NCBI RefSeq assembly: GCF_020171845.1
Contig: NZ_JAIVAM010000003.1
Span: 186,001 to 250,000, forward strand
From: Cytobacillus kochii
GTDB taxonomy: Bacteria; Bacillota; Bacilli; Bacillales; Cytobacillaceae
Length of the DNA: 64,000 bases
Direction of reading: 5' to 3'
Part shown: positions 1-9,192 of the stretch, one piece after another
How positions within the stretch are numbered: position 1 is the first letter of the stretch
Layout of the letters: every line of letters begins with the position of its first letter
Made by a program: the position numbers and the translations under genes
Notes under the pieces: generated by a model
What the model saw: only the letters and a program-made list of their open reading frames with translations
Databases searched by the model: none
Told to the model about the DNA's origin: nothing

Positions 1-30
1 TCTTGTCTTTCTTGAGGTGAACATCTTGAA

Positions 31-708
31 ATGAATAAAAGACAAAATGTAACGATGAAGGGCACAAAGGATGGGATTACACTCCATCTTGATGATGCCT
101 GTTCTTATGAGGAACTTAAAAAAGAATTAAATCATAAATTAATAGAGAGTAGTAAAAGTCAAGAAGATAAATTGATATCTGTCCTTGTACATACAGGTAA
201 TCGCTATTTAACCTCCTCTCAAGAGGAAGAGATAAAAGAGTTAATCAGGCAAAAGAAAAATCTTGTTGTGGAGTCTGTGCTTTCTAATGTACTGACAAAG
301 GATGAGGCTGAAAAGCAAAAGCAAGCAAATGAAATCGTCTCTATAACAAAAATTGTTCGGTCAGGTCAAGTGATTGAAGTCCCGGGGGATTTATTGCTCA
401 TTGGAGATGTAAACCCCGGAGGAACAGTAAGAGCTGGTGGCAATATTTTTATTATGGGCGAGCTAAAAGGAATTGCACATGCGGGTTACTATGGTAACCA
501 GGAGGCTGTGATATCAGCTTCTATTATGAAACCGACACAGCTTCGAATTTGTGATAGTATCACTCGTGCGCCTGATGAAAAACAAGATGAAAACAGTCGC
601 GAAATGGAATGTGCTTATATGAATGAAGAGCAGCAAATCATTATCGACAGACTACAAGTATTGGTACATGTAAGACCAAATATATCGAATTTGCAAGGGG
701 GATTCTAG
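31..708 (+). CDS. minC: Septum site-determining protein MinC
   Basis: Inhibitor of FtsZ ring assembly that works with MinD to keep division away from the poles. The 225-residue product is close to the usual MinC length. It has a variable N-terminal domain and a C-terminal beta-helix region rich in Gly and Val (about residues 100-200: [20 protein letters not shown], then [19 protein letters not shown]), which is the MinD- and FtsZ-binding part of the family. The ATG at 31 is preceded by GAGGTGA. minD starts one base after the stop codon, so the two genes are translationally close, as in other Bacillaceae. The promoter lies outside the window. Confidence 0.95.
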   Translation: MNKRQNVTMKGTKDGITLHLDDACSYEELKKELNHKLIESSKSQEDKLISVLVHTGNRYLTSSQEEEIKELIRQKKNLVVESVLSNVLTKDEAEKQKQANEIVSITKIVRSGQVIEVPGDLLLIGDVNPGGTVRAGGNIFIMGELKGIAHAGYYGNQEAVISASIMKPTQLRICDSITRAPDEKQDENSREMECAYMNEEQQIIIDRLQVLVHVRPNISNLQGGF

Positions 709-709
709 A

Positions 710-1513
710 GTGGGAGAAGCGATAGTCATTACATCCGGAAAAGGCGGCGTTGGTAAAACAACAACATCTGCAAATATTGGTACAGCATTAGCCCTGCAAG
801 GAAAAAGAGTGTGCCTTGTGGATACAGATATTGGACTAAGAAATCTTGATGTTGTTATGGGCCTTGAAAACCGTATTATTTATGATTTAGTGGATGTAGT
901 TAAGGGGCGTTGTAAGATGCAGCAAGCCCTTGTGAAGGATAAACGCTTTGATGATCTTCTTTATCTCCTGCCTGCGGCACAAACAAGTGATAAGAATGCG
1001 GTTGACCCGGAAGAAATGAAAATATTAATAGACGATTTAAAGCAGGATTTTGATTATATTATTATTGATTGTCCTGCGGGGATTGAACAAGGCTATCGTA
1101 ATGCCGTTTCAGGAGCAACAAAAGCGATTGTTGTAACTACACCAGAGGCAACAGCGGTACGCGATGCCGATCGCATTATCGGGTTGTTAGAGCAAGAAGA
1201 TCATATCGAACGTCCAAGGTTAGTTATTAATCGTATCCGACCACAACTTATGAAAAACCGTGATACGATGGATATTGATGATATTACGAGACACCTCGAT
1301 TTAGAATTATTAGGCATTGTAGCGGATGATGATCAAGTGATTCGGGCGACAAATCAAGGAGAACCCATCGCAATGGATCCAAATAATATCGCCTCTATTG
1401 CTTATCGAAATATTGCCCGCAGAATTCTTGGCGAGTCTGTACCACTTCAACAACTTCAAGAAGAGAATACCGGTGTTTTTACAAAGATAAAGAACTTCTT
1501 CAAAGTAAAATAA
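710..1513 (+). CDS. minD: Septum site-determining ATPase MinD
   Basis: Membrane-associated ATPase that recruits MinC. The deviant Walker A motif GKGGVGKTT sits at residues 10-18, with the signature lysine K11 and the P-loop lysine K16. DTDIGLRNLD and IIIDCPAG follow as expected for the ParA/MinD family. The C-terminus (FTKIKNFFKVK) is an amphipathic membrane-targeting helix typical of MinD. The 267-residue length is normal. GTG start at 710, with AAGGGGGAT upstream inside the minC end. A hairpin follows the gene, so minCD probably forms the end of a transcription unit that begins before the window. Confidence 0.96.
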   Translation: MGEAIVITSGKGGVGKTTTSANIGTALALQGKRVCLVDTDIGLRNLDVVMGLENRIIYDLVDVVKGRCKMQQALVKDKRFDDLLYLLPAAQTSDKNAVDPEEMKILIDDLKQDFDYIIIDCPAGIEQGYRNAVSGATKAIVVTTPEATAVRDADRIIGLLEQEDHIERPRLVINRIRPQLMKNRDTMDIDDITRHLDLELLGIVADDDQVIRATNQGEPIAMDPNNIASIAYRNIARRILGESVPLQQLQEENTGVFTKIKNFFKVK

Positions 1514-1518
1514 CAAAT

Positions 1519-1556
1519 GAAATCCTTAGTGATCTGTTGTCACTAAGGATTTCTTA
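1519..1556 (+). terminator. Probable terminator after minD
   Basis: Perfect 14-bp inverted repeat (arms 1519-1532 and 1540-1553) with a 7-base loop, six bases after the minD stop. The downstream T-tract is weak (TTCTTAATATTT), so termination may be incomplete. Confidence 0.65.
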
Positions 1557-1892
1557 ATATTTGTCATGGGAAAAGGTATAGGACTATGGAATATTCTGCT
1601 AAGAATAATAAGAAGTACAGCAAACGGTCCAAATGCACCATCCATGAAGAAGCCATTCAATTGCAGAAATGTAAGCTTTTTATCAAAAAAGCGACGTATA
1701 GTCAATTACCCCTGTTAGTACCCCTATCTTCTTCTATAGAAAGCACTCTAAGAGTTAGATCGTTCATAATAAAAGGATTCACTATCAACAGTCTAAGAAT
1801 AAACACAGATATAGTGATCATTTATAAGAGGGTAGCTTTCCAACTACAACTAGGTGTTTGACAACACAAAAAAACTTCTCCCTTATCTATCT
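1557..1892. other. Intergenic stretch without a supported gene
   Basis: About 340 bases between the minD terminator and the spoIVF promoter. An open frame of 91 codons (1586-1861) is present, but it has no convincing ribosome binding site, its product resembles nothing I know, and its composition looks non-coding. No structured RNA was recognised. Confidence 0.5.
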
Positions 1893-1922
1893 GTCATACT
1901 TAAAAACCTCTCATCATAGACT
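1893..1922 (+). promoter_or_regulatory. Probable sigma-E promoter of the spoIVFAB operon
   Basis: GTCATACT (1893-1900), a 14-base spacer, then CATAGACT (1915-1922). This fits the Bacillus sigma-E consensus (GTCATATT, spacing about 14, CATACAAT) well. The predicted transcript start is near 1929, about 28 bases before the spoIVFA ATG. In B. subtilis this operon is transcribed by sigma-E in the mother cell, which agrees with the match. Confidence 0.65.
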
Positions 1923-1956
1923 TGTACAAATGCTGATGAATAGGTGGGAAGTTATA

Positions 1957-2736
1957 ATGAGCTCAAGAGCTGATGATATAAGAAAACGGATGGCTAAAAG
2001 AAAAAAAGAGATGGAGAAGAATAAGCCTGTTCAAAAAAAATCGAAAAAAATGAATTGGTTGCAAGATGAGGAGAGGCATGGATTTGACCAACTTCCCTCA
2101 TATGATAGTCCACCTCCTAAAGATTCAAATACGAATCACCCATTATTTAAAAAGGAAGTTTTTCTATTTAAAGTGCTCGTATCAGCCTGCTTATTCCTCA
2201 TAGTGGCCATTATGTTTAAAAATGATGGAGCAATTTTTGAAAAGCCGAAAGCCTTTGTTGTAGAGGCAATGGATAAGAATTTTCAGTTTGCTACTGTTAT
2301 TAATTGGTATGAAGAGCAATTCGGACAAACCTTTGCCCTTTTGCCAAAGCAGAAACAGACAGAAGAATCTGTTGAGGAAGCGCAACCAAGCTTACCAGCA
2401 ACAGGCAAGGTATTACAAGCCTTTGAGCAAGATGGTCAAAAAATTTCGATTGAAACAAACATGGGTGAGAAAGTAGAGGCTGCAAATGGAGGAGTCGTTG
2501 AATTTATTGGCGAAAAACCTGGGTTTGGACAAACCGTTATCATTCAACATGCCGATCAAACTCAATCTTGGTATGGGAATTTAGCTGAAATTGAAGTAAA
2601 AGCATATGACTATGTTGAAAAAAGTGCAGAAGTAGGAGAAGCGGCTACTAAAGAGGATGGGAAAGGCCTGTTTTATTTTGCCATTAAAAAAGGGGATGAC
2701 TTTGTTGATCCTTCACAGGTGATTCCTTTTGAATAA
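1957..2736 (+). CDS. spoIVFA: Stage IV sporulation protein FA, regulator of the pro-sigma-K protease
   Basis: Membrane protein of the outer forespore membrane that holds and inhibits SpoIVFB together with BofA until the forespore signal arrives. The ATG at 1957 is chosen because AGGTGGGAAG lies just upstream; the open frame runs further 5' but without a start site. This gives 259 residues, close to the B. subtilis protein. Visible parts are a basic, Lys-rich cytoplasmic N-terminus, one hydrophobic segment (FLFKVLVSACLFLIVAIMF) and a C-terminal LytM/M23-like beta domain (NGGVVEFIGEKPGFGQTVII). The zinc ligands of active M23 peptidases are not evident, as is usual for SpoIVFA. It overlaps spoIVFB by 8 bases. 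Confidence 0.9.
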   Translation: MSSRADDIRKRMAKRKKEMEKNKPVQKKSKKMNWLQDEERHGFDQLPSYDSPPPKDSNTNHPLFKKEVFLFKVLVSACLFLIVAIMFKNDGAIFEKPKAFVVEAMDKNFQFATVINWYEEQFGQTFALLPKQKQTEESVEEAQPSLPATGKVLQAFEQDGQKISIETNMGEKVEAANGGVVEFIGEKPGFGQTVIIQHADQTQSWYGNLAEIEVKAYDYVEKSAEVGEAATKEDGKGLFYFAIKKGDDFVDPSQVIPFE

Positions 2737-3595
2737 ATGGATCTTACTTTTTAAGCAGATACGTATCCATCCTTTACTCTGGTTGGTAGTCGGATTAGCT
2801 ATTATCACTTCTCATTTCAACGAGCTTTTTCTTTTACTATTGATTATTTTTGTTCATGAAATAGGACATGCTGTGGCCGCACAGTTTTTTTCTTGGAGAA
2901 TAAAAAGCATTGTGTTACTTCCATTTGGCGGTGTGGCAGAGATGGACGAACATGGCAATCGTCCATTAAAAGAAGAGTTAATGGTAATTTTAGCAGGGCC
3001 TATACAGCATGTTTGGATGATTGCTGTTGCCTTCCTATGTTTTGAATGGCAGCTAGTCACACCTGAGTTCTTTTCTTTGTTTGTCCAGTATAACTTGATG
3101 ATCTTACTTTTTAATTTGCTTCCGATTTGGCCATTGGATGGTGGAAAACTAGTCTTTTTGTATTTGTCTTATTTTTATGCATTTGGTGATGCACATAGGA
3201 AGGCGTTACAGCTGTCTATTTTTATGCTCATATTGTTTTTAATTGCTTCTCTTTGGATTCTCCCTTTTAATATTAATATTTGCATCATCCTTGCATTCTT
3301 ACTTTTTTCCTTATACTATGAATGGAAACAGCGCAGATATATATTTATGCGGTTCTTATTGGAACGATACTATGGAAAGCATAGTGAACTACGTAAATTA
3401 AAACCGTTAGTCGTTCAAGAATCTGAACCAATCATGAAAGTGCTCGAGAAATTTCAACGTGGTTGTAAACACTCGATTATTGTTGAGACGGGGAATAAAG
3501 AAAAGAGTGTGCTAGATGAAAATGAGTTATTACATGCGTACTTTGCGGAAAAGAATGTGTCAGCTCAAATAAGTGACTTAGTGTATGTTTATTAG
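2729..3595 (+). CDS. spoIVFB: Stage IV sporulation protein FB, intramembrane metalloprotease for pro-sigma-K
   Basis: Site-2-type zinc metalloprotease that cleaves pro-sigma-K in the mother cell. The HEIGH motif gives zinc ligands H43 and H47 and catalytic E44, and the third ligand is D137 in NLLPIWPLDGGK. These positions equal those reported for B. subtilis SpoIVFB. Several membrane segments fill residues 10-200, and a C-terminal CBS-like soluble part follows (from about residue 225). The TTG start at 2729 overlaps the spoIVFA stop and is preceded by AGGTGA with 6-base spacing. The overlap implies coupled translation with its regulator. Confidence 0.94.
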   Translation: MNKWILLFKQIRIHPLLWLVVGLAIITSHFNELFLLLLIIFVHEIGHAVAAQFFSWRIKSIVLLPFGGVAEMDEHGNRPLKEELMVILAGPIQHVWMIAVAFLCFEWQLVTPEFFSLFVQYNLMILLFNLLPIWPLDGGKLVFLYLSYFYAFGDAHRKALQLSIFMLILFLIASLWILPFNINICIILAFLLFSLYYEWKQRRYIFMRFLLERYYGKHSELRKLKPLVVQESEPIMKVLEKFQRGCKHSIIVETGNKEKSVLDENELLHAYFAEKNVSAQISDLVYVY

Positions 3596-3612
3596 AAGCG
3601 AGGAAAGTAGAT

Positions 3613-5055
3613 TTGAAAAGATTAGTGATCAATACAATAAATAGAGAAAAAAGGTATGCCCTGCTCGATCAAAATGAAGTTGAAGAATTGTATATTGAAC
3701 CTTTACAACTCGAGACAAAAGTAGGGAATATCTATCTAGGCATAGTTGAAAAGGTAATGCCGGGGTTAAATGCACTCTTTGTCAATATTGGTGAAGAAAA
3801 GAGTGGCTTTTTGCATAAGGATAAATTACAAAGTTATGCACTTGAAGATGATGATAAGAAGGAAAAACGTAACCTTTCTTCTTTTGTCCATCAAGGGGAA
3901 AGGTTACTTGTACAAGTAGAAAAGGATCAAACGGGAACGAAAGGACCAAGGTTAACTGGGATCGTTGAATTGCAAGGCAATTATATGGTCTATTTGCCGT
4001 TTGGGAATTATCTTGCTGTATCCAAGAAAATTACTAATCAGAGTGTCAGAGAACAATTAAAGCAAAACTGTGCGAGGTTGCTCGAAGCAAAGGAAGGTCT
4101 AGTGATTAGGACTGCTGCGAAAGATGTTGATATGGCTGTACTGGAAAAAGAATTAACACAATTGCGTGTGAAATATCAGCAACTCCATGCCGCCTCTCTC
4201 TTAATAAAAAGACCCGGTGTAGTTCAAACAGAAAATCAATTTTTACATAAATTACGTCAAGTCATACAAAAAATGAAAAGTGGGGAAGTAATTGTGGATG
4301 ATGCTACTGTCAAAAAGCAGTTACAACCTAAAGACAATGTCACATTTCAACTTCATACGAATCAAGAAGCTATCTTTACAGCCTATGGTCTCGAACGTGA
4401 AATTGAAAAAGCATTAAAAAGAATTGTGTGGTTAGATAATGGTGCTTATCTGATTTTTGATGAAACAGAAGCGTTAGCTATTATTGATGTGAACACAGGT
4501 AAATTTTCTGGAAAACACCAATTGCAAGATACGGTCTTAAAAACAAATGAATTAGCGGCAAGGGAGGTGGCGAGACAAATACGTATCAGGGACTTAGCAG
4601 GAATGATACTGATAGATTTTATTAGTATGGAAAAAGAGCAGGATAGAATACATATTTTATCTGTTATAAAAGAGGCCCTAGCTACCGATGAAAGACAAAT
4701 AAAAGTAATTGGATTTACACCTCTTGGTATTTTACAATTGACGAGAAAGAAAACGAAGGTGTCTCTTTCTGAAGCTTTACAAGAGAATTGTACAGTTTGT
4801 CATGGGAAGGGTAAGGTATTGCGCGCAGAAACGGTTGCCTTTCGTTTAGAGAGAGAATTGTGGTCGTATCGGACCCGTGATGAGGAAGCGGTTCTTATAG
4901 AGGTGACAAGGGATGTCGTTGCTGTATACACTAAAGAGGAGTTACAGCAATTAGAAGAAAGCTGTGCGAAACACATTGTTTTCGATTTCATTGATCGCCC
5001 AAAACCAAGCTATCATATAAAAAGATTTGGTCCTTTGAAAGAAATGCAAGTGTAA
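3613..5055 (+). CDS. rng: Ribonuclease E/G family endoribonuclease
   Basis: Endoribonuclease of the RNase E/G family, acting on rRNA precursors and mRNA. The 480-residue product contains an N-terminal S1 RNA-binding part (GNIYLGIVEKVMPGLNALFV), the two metal-binding aspartates D292 (IDVNTGKF) and D335 (ILIDFISM), and a zinc-link CxxC at C393/C396 (CTVCHGKGK). It lacks the long C-terminal scaffold of RNase E, so it is the short, RNase G-like form. TTG start at 3613 with GCGAGGAAAG upstream. B. subtilis 168 lacks RNase E/G, but many other Bacillaceae keep this gene between spoIVFB and rplU. Confidence 0.9.
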   Translation: MKRLVINTINREKRYALLDQNEVEELYIEPLQLETKVGNIYLGIVEKVMPGLNALFVNIGEEKSGFLHKDKLQSYALEDDDKKEKRNLSSFVHQGERLLVQVEKDQTGTKGPRLTGIVELQGNYMVYLPFGNYLAVSKKITNQSVREQLKQNCARLLEAKEGLVIRTAAKDVDMAVLEKELTQLRVKYQQLHAASLLIKRPGVVQTENQFLHKLRQVIQKMKSGEVIVDDATVKKQLQPKDNVTFQLHTNQEAIFTAYGLEREIEKALKRIVWLDNGAYLIFDETEALAIIDVNTGKFSGKHQLQDTVLKTNELAAREVARQIRIRDLAGMILIDFISMEKEQDRIHILSVIKEALATDERQIKVIGFTPLGILQLTRKKTKVSLSEALQENCTVCHGKGKVLRAETVAFRLERELWSYRTRDEEAVLIEVTRDVVAVYTKEELQQLEESCAKHIVFDFIDRPKPSYHIKRFGPLKEMQV

Positions 5056-5060
5056 TCGTG

Positions 5061-5089
5061 TTGACAGTACAGTATGTGTATGATAACAT
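5061..5089 (+). promoter_or_regulatory. Probable sigma-A promoter of rplU-prp-rpmA
   Basis: TTGACA (5061-5066), a 17-base spacer, and TAACAT (5084-5089) preceded by a TGn extended -10 element. It begins five bases after the stop codon of the RNase gene, so the ribosomal protein operon has its own start at about 5096. Confidence 0.65.
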
Positions 5090-5095
5090 TTTGAT

Positions 5096-5199
5096 GTTAT
5101 GTTTGTAGCGCCCATGCTACAACCGCGCAGAAAAGGTCATTAAGCTTCTGCTTTGGCAGGACACCTGGGATGGCGAGTCTTAGTCTTAAGAGGAGGTGC
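5096..5199 (+). ncRNA. L21 leader, cis-regulatory 5' UTR of rplU
   Basis: About 105 bases of untranslated leader between the promoter and rplU. A 7-bp hairpin (TTGTAGC 5103-5109 with GCTACAA 5116-5122) is followed by a block (CTTCTGCTTTGGCAGGACAC at about 5145-5164) and GATGGCGAGTCTTAG, which I recognise as resembling the L21 leader family of Bacillales. In that family the leader is thought to allow autogenous control by L21. The assignment is from memory of the motif. A covariance-model hit to the L21 leader family would confirm it. Confidence 0.7.
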
Positions 5200-5203
5200 A
5201 GTT

Positions 5204-5512
5204 ATGTACGCAATTATTGAAACTGGTGGTAAGCAAATCCGTGTAGAAGAAGGTCAAACAATCTACATCGAAAAGCTTAACGCAGAAGCAGGCGAAACAG
5301 TTACTTTTGAAAAGGTTCTTTTCGTAGGTGGAGACAGTGTGAAAGTTGGAAGCCCAGTTGTTGATGGTGCTTCAGTTACGGCTAAAGTTGAAAAACAAGG
5401 TCGTGCGAAGAAAATCACTGTATTCAAATACAAAGCAAAGAAAAACTATCATAAGAAACAAGGTCACCGTCAACCGTACACTAAAGTTGTGATTGATAAA
5501 ATCAACGCATAA
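5204..5512 (+). CDS. rplU: 50S ribosomal protein L21
   Basis: Large-subunit ribosomal protein that binds 23S rRNA. The 102-residue product begins [14 protein letters not shown] and ends with the basic [22 protein letters not shown] segment, both diagnostic of L21. The ATG at 5204 follows GAGGAGGTGC; an upstream in-frame extension to 5153 lies inside the leader and is not used. It is the first gene of rplU-prp-rpmA. Confidence 0.98.
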   Translation: MYAIIETGGKQIRVEEGQTIYIEKLNAEAGETVTFEKVLFVGGDSVKVGSPVVDGASVTAKVEKQGRAKKITVFKYKAKKNYHKKQGHRQPYTKVVIDKINA

Positions 5513-5524
5513 GGTTGATGATTG

Positions 5525-5854
5525 ATGATTGATGTAAGCATTCATCGTAATCGTTCTGGACTCATACAATCATTTGAAATAAGTGGTCATGCCCTGTTTG
5601 CTAATAATGGTGAGGACATTGTCTGTGCAGGTGTATCAGCTGTTTCAGTTGGGTGCGTTAATAGCATCCATCAGTTAGCGGGAGTTACCCCGCATATTCA
5701 AATGGAATCTGGACTATTATCCTGTATTCTTCCGAGCGATCTTGCTCAAGATATAGAAGAAAAAGTCCAATTATTGCTTGAGGGAATGGTTGTCTCATTG
5801 CAAACGATCGTTGAGAACTATCCGGAAAATATAAAAATAACCTTCAAACAGTAG
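5525..5854 (+). CDS. prp: Ribosomal-processing cysteine protease Prp
   Basis: Cysteine protease that removes the N-terminal extension of ribosomal protein L27 in Firmicutes (formerly YsxB, DUF464). With the ATG at 5525 the product is 109 residues and shows the family pattern G21-H22-A23, D31, C34 and S38. H22 and C34 are the catalytic pair described for the Staphylococcus aureus enzyme, and the numbering agrees exactly, which supports this start over the TTG at 5522. It lies between rplU and rpmA, its substrate gene. Confidence 0.95.
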   Translation: MIDVSIHRNRSGLIQSFEISGHALFANNGEDIVCAGVSAVSVGCVNSIHQLAGVTPHIQMESGLLSCILPSDLAQDIEEKVQLLLEGMVVSLQTIVENYPENIKITFKQ

Positions 5855-5866
5855 GAGGTGGATTTC

Positions 5867-6160
5867 ATGCTATTAAAATTAGATCTTCAGTTGTTCGCAT
5901 CTAAAAAAGGAGTAGGTTCTACAAAGAACGGACGTGACTCAATCTCTAAGCGCTTAGGTGCTAAGCGTGCAGATGGTCAATTCGTTACTGGTGGTTCTAT
6001 TCTTTACCGTCAACGCGGTACGAAAATTTACCCAGGTGTAAACGTGGGTAAAGGTGGAGACGATACTCTTTTCGCGAAAGTGGACGGAGTTGTAAAATTT
6101 GAGCGTCTTGGACGTGACCGTAAGCAAGTTAGCGTATACCCTGCAGCTCAAGAAGCATAA
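5867..6160 (+). CDS. rpmA: 50S ribosomal protein L27, with a Prp-cleaved N-terminal extension
   Basis: Ribosomal protein near the peptidyl transferase centre. The product is 97 residues from the ATG at 5867, which follows AGGAGGTG with 6-base spacing; the GTG at 5858 overlaps this site and is rejected. The N-terminus [17 protein letters not shown] contains the Firmicute-specific extension, and cleavage is expected between F10 and A11 to expose the functional ASKKG end. GSTKNGRDS and [20 protein letters not shown] are standard L27 motifs. A strong palindrome follows the gene. Confidence 0.97.
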   Translation: MLLKLDLQLFASKKGVGSTKNGRDSISKRLGAKRADGQFVTGGSILYRQRGTKIYPGVNVGKGGDDTLFAKVDGVVKFERLGRDRKQVSVYPAAQEA

Positions 6161-6170
6161 GATTGAGTGG

Positions 6171-6206
6171 AGAACTCTAACCATTAATGGTTAGAGTTCT
6201 CTTCAT
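6171..6206 (+). terminator. Probable terminator after rpmA
   Basis: A 30-base perfect palindrome at 6171-6200 (arms AGAACTCTAACCATT and its complement), followed by only a short T-rich stretch (CTTCAT). The stem is strong and the T-tract weak. Confidence 0.6.
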
Positions 6207-6363
6207 GTCATTCATCCCACATATATTCTCCTCAAACTGTCCTCTTTTGATAAAAGTCCGCTACTTTTTATGCAATTCTATTGATGGAACCTTAAATATA
6301 GGGGCAGATTTAAAAATTCTTACCTTTCTTTTTGCTAAGGTACATACGGCTATGGGTTTTTTT

Positions 6364-6372
6364 TGTTATACT
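6364..6372 (+). promoter_or_regulatory. Possible extended -10 promoter for spo0B-obg-pheB
   Basis: TGTTATACT (TGn plus TATACT at 6367-6372), about 56 bases before the spo0B start. No good -35 element lies at 16-18 bases, so an extended -10 type is assumed. Confidence 0.4.
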
Positions 6373-6427
6373 AACACCATATCAATGTAATGGCTGAGGA
6401 CCATAAAAGAAGATGTAGGAGTCAATT

Positions 6428-6970
6428 ATGGAAAAAGATTGGGATATTGTTGAAGTGCTACGTCATGCAAGGCATGATTGGTTAAATAAAATACAACTAA
6501 TTAAAGGCAATTTAAGCTTAAATAAGGTGGAACGGGCAAAAGAAATTATTGATGAAATTGTTGTGGAAGCGCAACAAGAGGCAAAGTTATCAAACCTACA
6601 AATGCCTCAATTTGCTTCACTTTTATTTACGTACAATTGGCGAAATCCAAAATTTCAATTAGAGTATGACGTTTATGAAGTATTCAAATGTGATCAACTG
6701 GATGATAAAAGTTTAACTGATTGGACAAGATCTTTTTTCTCTTGCTTAAATGATGCTGTACAGCCATTTGCTGATAATCATTTATCTATATCAATTAATC
6801 CAGAAAAGCAGGGTGTCCGTTTCTTTTTTGATTTTAGTGGAACAATTACTTATATGCAGCAGATTCGCTTATTTTTACTAGAGCAATCAACAAGTATGGG
6901 GCTTACAGTGAGGCGCTTAACAGAAGATGAAATATCATTTGATTTCTTTGTTCTTTTTGAAGAGAAGTAA
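6428..6970 (+). CDS. spo0B: Sporulation initiation phosphotransferase Spo0B
   Basis: Passes phosphate from Spo0F to Spo0A in the sporulation phosphorelay. The 180-residue product has the signature RHARHDWLNKIQLIKGNL near its N-terminus, in which H16 aligns with the phosphorylated histidine of the family (H30 in B. subtilis). A degenerate histidine kinase-like ATPase fold follows. The ATG at 6428 has TAGGAG upstream. It stands directly before obg, the conserved order in Bacillus, where both affect sporulation initiation. Confidence 0.93.
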   Translation: MEKDWDIVEVLRHARHDWLNKIQLIKGNLSLNKVERAKEIIDEIVVEAQQEAKLSNLQMPQFASLLFTYNWRNPKFQLEYDVYEVFKCDQLDDKSLTDWTRSFFSCLNDAVQPFADNHLSISINPEKQGVRFFFDFSGTITYMQQIRLFLLEQSTSMGLTVRRLTEDEISFDFFVLFEEK

Positions 6971-7080
6971 AGTGGATTTATTTAATAGTAAAAAGCTAGT
7001 CAGTAAAAGATATTATAAACAGCAAGAGTCATGGGTGTTCATATTCATGTGCATCTTTTGAATAGGAGGAAATAGATCTT

Positions 7081-8370
7081 ATGTTTGTCGATCAGGTCAA
7101 GGTGTATGTAAAAGGTGGCGACGGTGGGAACGGAATGGTAGCCTTTCGTCGTGAAAAATATGTTCCTAAAGGCGGTCCAGCTGGTGGGGACGGTGGTAAG
7201 GGCGCGAATGTTGTCTTTATTGTTGAAGAAGGTTTAAGAACGCTAATGGATTTTAGATATAAACGACATTTCAAAGCGGAACGTGGTGAGCACGGAATGT
7301 CTAAAAATCAGCATGGCAGAAACTCGAAGGACATGATTATAAAAGTACCGCCGGGAACTGTGGTTACGGATGCTGAGACTGGTGAAGTAATTGCAGATTT
7401 AACTGAGCATGGCCAACAGGCAATCATAGCAAAAGGTGGCCGTGGAGGTCGTGGAAATTCAAGGTTCGCTACACCTGCCAATCCTGCACCGGAATTATCA
7501 GAACATGGAGAGCCAGGTCAAGATAGAGAAGTTATGCTTGAGTTGAAATTGCTTGCAGATGTTGGGCTAGTTGGATTCCCAAGTGTTGGTAAGTCGACTT
7601 TACTTTCTGTCGTTTCTGCTGCTAGGCCAAAAATTGGCGCGTATCATTTTACGACAATCGTTCCTAATTTGGGTATGGTAGAAACAGAAGATAATCGTAG
7701 TTTTGTCATGGCTGATTTACCTGGGTTAATTGAAGGTGCTCATTCTGGAGTTGGCCTTGGACATCAATTTTTAAGACATATTGAACGTACACGAGTAATT
7801 GTTCATGTGATTGATATGTCAGGAATGGAAGGCAGAGATCCTTACGAAGATTATGTGACAATCAATAATGAATTACAGGAATATAATTTACGTTTAACAG
7901 AACGTCCACAAATTATTGTAGCTAACAAGATGGACATGCCTGATGCAGAAGAACACTTAGCGGCATTTAAGGAGCAACTTGAAGAGGAGTATCCAATTTT
8001 CCCGATCTCTGCTGTTACAAGATCTGGTCTACGTGAGCTATTATTTGCGATTGCAGATAAGGTAGAAGAAACACCAGAATTCCCACTTGAACATGAAGAA
8101 GAGGATACAGGTGTTCACCGTGTACTTTATAAACATGAAGCAGATCAAGTAGAATTTACGATTACAAGAGATTCAGCTGGTGACTTTATTGTGTCAGGTG
8201 ATGCAGTTGAGAAATTATTTAAGATGACTGATTTTAGCAGAGATGAATCGGTTAGACGTTTCGCCCGTCAATTAAGAGGGATGGGTGTAGATGAAGCATT
8301 ACGCGAAAAAGGTGCAAAAGACGGGGATATCGTCAAGTTATTAGATTATGAATTTGAATTTATTGACTAA
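7081..8370 (+). CDS. obg: GTPase Obg (CgtA)
   Basis: Essential GTPase linked to 50S assembly, the stress response and sporulation entry. Its 429 residues comprise the Gly-rich Obg fold (residues 1-158, with [15 protein letters not shown] and GGRGGRGN), a GTPase domain with P-loop GFPSVGKST (165-173), [10 protein letters not shown] and NKMD, and a C-terminal OCT domain (about 345-429). RBS TAGGAGGAAA before the ATG at 7081. The spo0B gap of 110 bases contains no other feature that I see. Confidence 0.98.
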   Translation: MFVDQVKVYVKGGDGGNGMVAFRREKYVPKGGPAGGDGGKGANVVFIVEEGLRTLMDFRYKRHFKAERGEHGMSKNQHGRNSKDMIIKVPPGTVVTDAETGEVIADLTEHGQQAIIAKGGRGGRGNSRFATPANPAPELSEHGEPGQDREVMLELKLLADVGLVGFPSVGKSTLLSVVSAARPKIGAYHFTTIVPNLGMVETEDNRSFVMADLPGLIEGAHSGVGLGHQFLRHIERTRVIVHVIDMSGMEGRDPYEDYVTINNELQEYNLRLTERPQIIVANKMDMPDAEEHLAAFKEQLEEEYPIFPISAVTRSGLRELLFAIADKVEETPEFPLEHEEEDTGVHRVLYKHEADQVEFTITRDSAGDFIVSGDAVEKLFKMTDFSRDESVRRFARQLRGMGVDEALREKGAKDGDIVKLLDYEFEFID

Positions 8371-8395
8371 CCTTAAAATTTCAATGAGGTGAAAG

Positions 8396-8851
8396 ATGAA
8401 ACAGGATAAATTAGATAAAAAATTCTTCCTTGTCCGAGAAGATGTATTGCCTGAGGCTATGAAAAAGACTTTGGATGCAAAAGAAATGATTGAAAGGGGA
8501 AAAGCAGAGTCTGTCTGGGACGCTGTCCATAAGGTAGATTTGAGTCGCAGCGCATTTTATAAATATCGCGATACTGTTTTTCCTTTCCATACAATCGTGA
8601 AGGAAAGAATTATTACATTGTTTTTTCATTTGGAGGATCGGTCGGGCACATTGTCACAATTATTAAGTATTGTGGCTGGATCAGGTTGTAATGTATTAAC
8701 CATCCATCAAACCATTCCGATTTTAGGTCGTGCCAATGTCACCTTATCACTAAATGTTGCTGATATGGCGGTAGGAATCGATCATTTATTATCCGATTTA
8801 AGGAAACTAGAATTTGTAGATAAAGTAGAAGTATTAAGTTCAGGCGCATGA
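8396..8851 (+). CDS. pheB: ACT domain-containing protein PheB
   Basis: A 151-residue protein with an N-terminal helical region ([23 protein letters not shown], which contains an HTH-like [15 protein letters not shown]) and a C-terminal ACT domain ([27 protein letters not shown]). This is the arrangement of the UPF0735/PheB family, named for its position before pheA. The biochemical role is not settled; ACT domains usually bind amino acids. GAGGTGA precedes the ATG at 8396, 25 bases after obg, so it is probably in the spo0B-obg unit. Confidence 0.9.
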   Translation: MKQDKLDKKFFLVREDVLPEAMKKTLDAKEMIERGKAESVWDAVHKVDLSRSAFYKYRDTVFPFHTIVKERIITLFFHLEDRSGTLSQLLSIVAGSGCNVLTIHQTIPILGRANVTLSLNVADMAVGIDHLLSDLRKLEFVDKVEVLSSGA

Positions 8852-8880
8852 GTTAAAAACTCTTGCGTCTTATTCATTTT
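8843..8880 (+). terminator. Probable terminator overlapping the pheB stop
   Basis: GGCGCATGAGTT (8843-8854) pairs with AACTCTTGCGTC (8858-8869) with one mismatch and one G-U pair, followed by TTATTCATTTT. It would separate pheB from pheA transcription. Confidence 0.6.
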
Positions 8881-9192
8881 AATAAGGGGATTATTATACC
8901 TAAAATGAATTACTCGAACAGCTTAGTAAAATAAACTGGTGAAGTTTCAAACGTACATGTAGAAACGAGTCAGAGGCAATGAAATAATAGGCAAGTCAAA
9001 ACGTATAGGTTTACGCATTGACAGTTCATATAAACGATCTCGATTTTAAAAAGAAAGATATCTTATAAAAAAGATAAAAAACCTCTTTTACATCCATAAA
9101 CTAAAGTGTTAAAGTATAGTATAATGAGTTTTTTCATAATTCAAATTTGTTGTGGCTACATAGAATGAAGCTACTGATGAAAGGTGTTCACA
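8881..9192. other. pheB-pheA intergenic region with a possible promoter
   Basis: About 310 bases, AT-rich, with no open frame worth calling. TATAAT at 9120-9125 is a perfect -10 box about 70 bases before pheA, but the -35 position (TAAACT, 9097-9102) is poor. A TTGACA at 9018-9023 has no matching -10. No structured leader or T-box signature was found here. Confidence 0.4.

Noticed and set aside
1586-1861. Open frame of 91 codons between minD and spoIVFA
   Set aside because: No ribosome binding site of the kind seen throughout the window, no recognisable family, and odd composition; likely chance.
6187-6390. Open frame of 67 codons after rpmA
   Set aside because: It starts inside the terminator palindrome and has no RBS.
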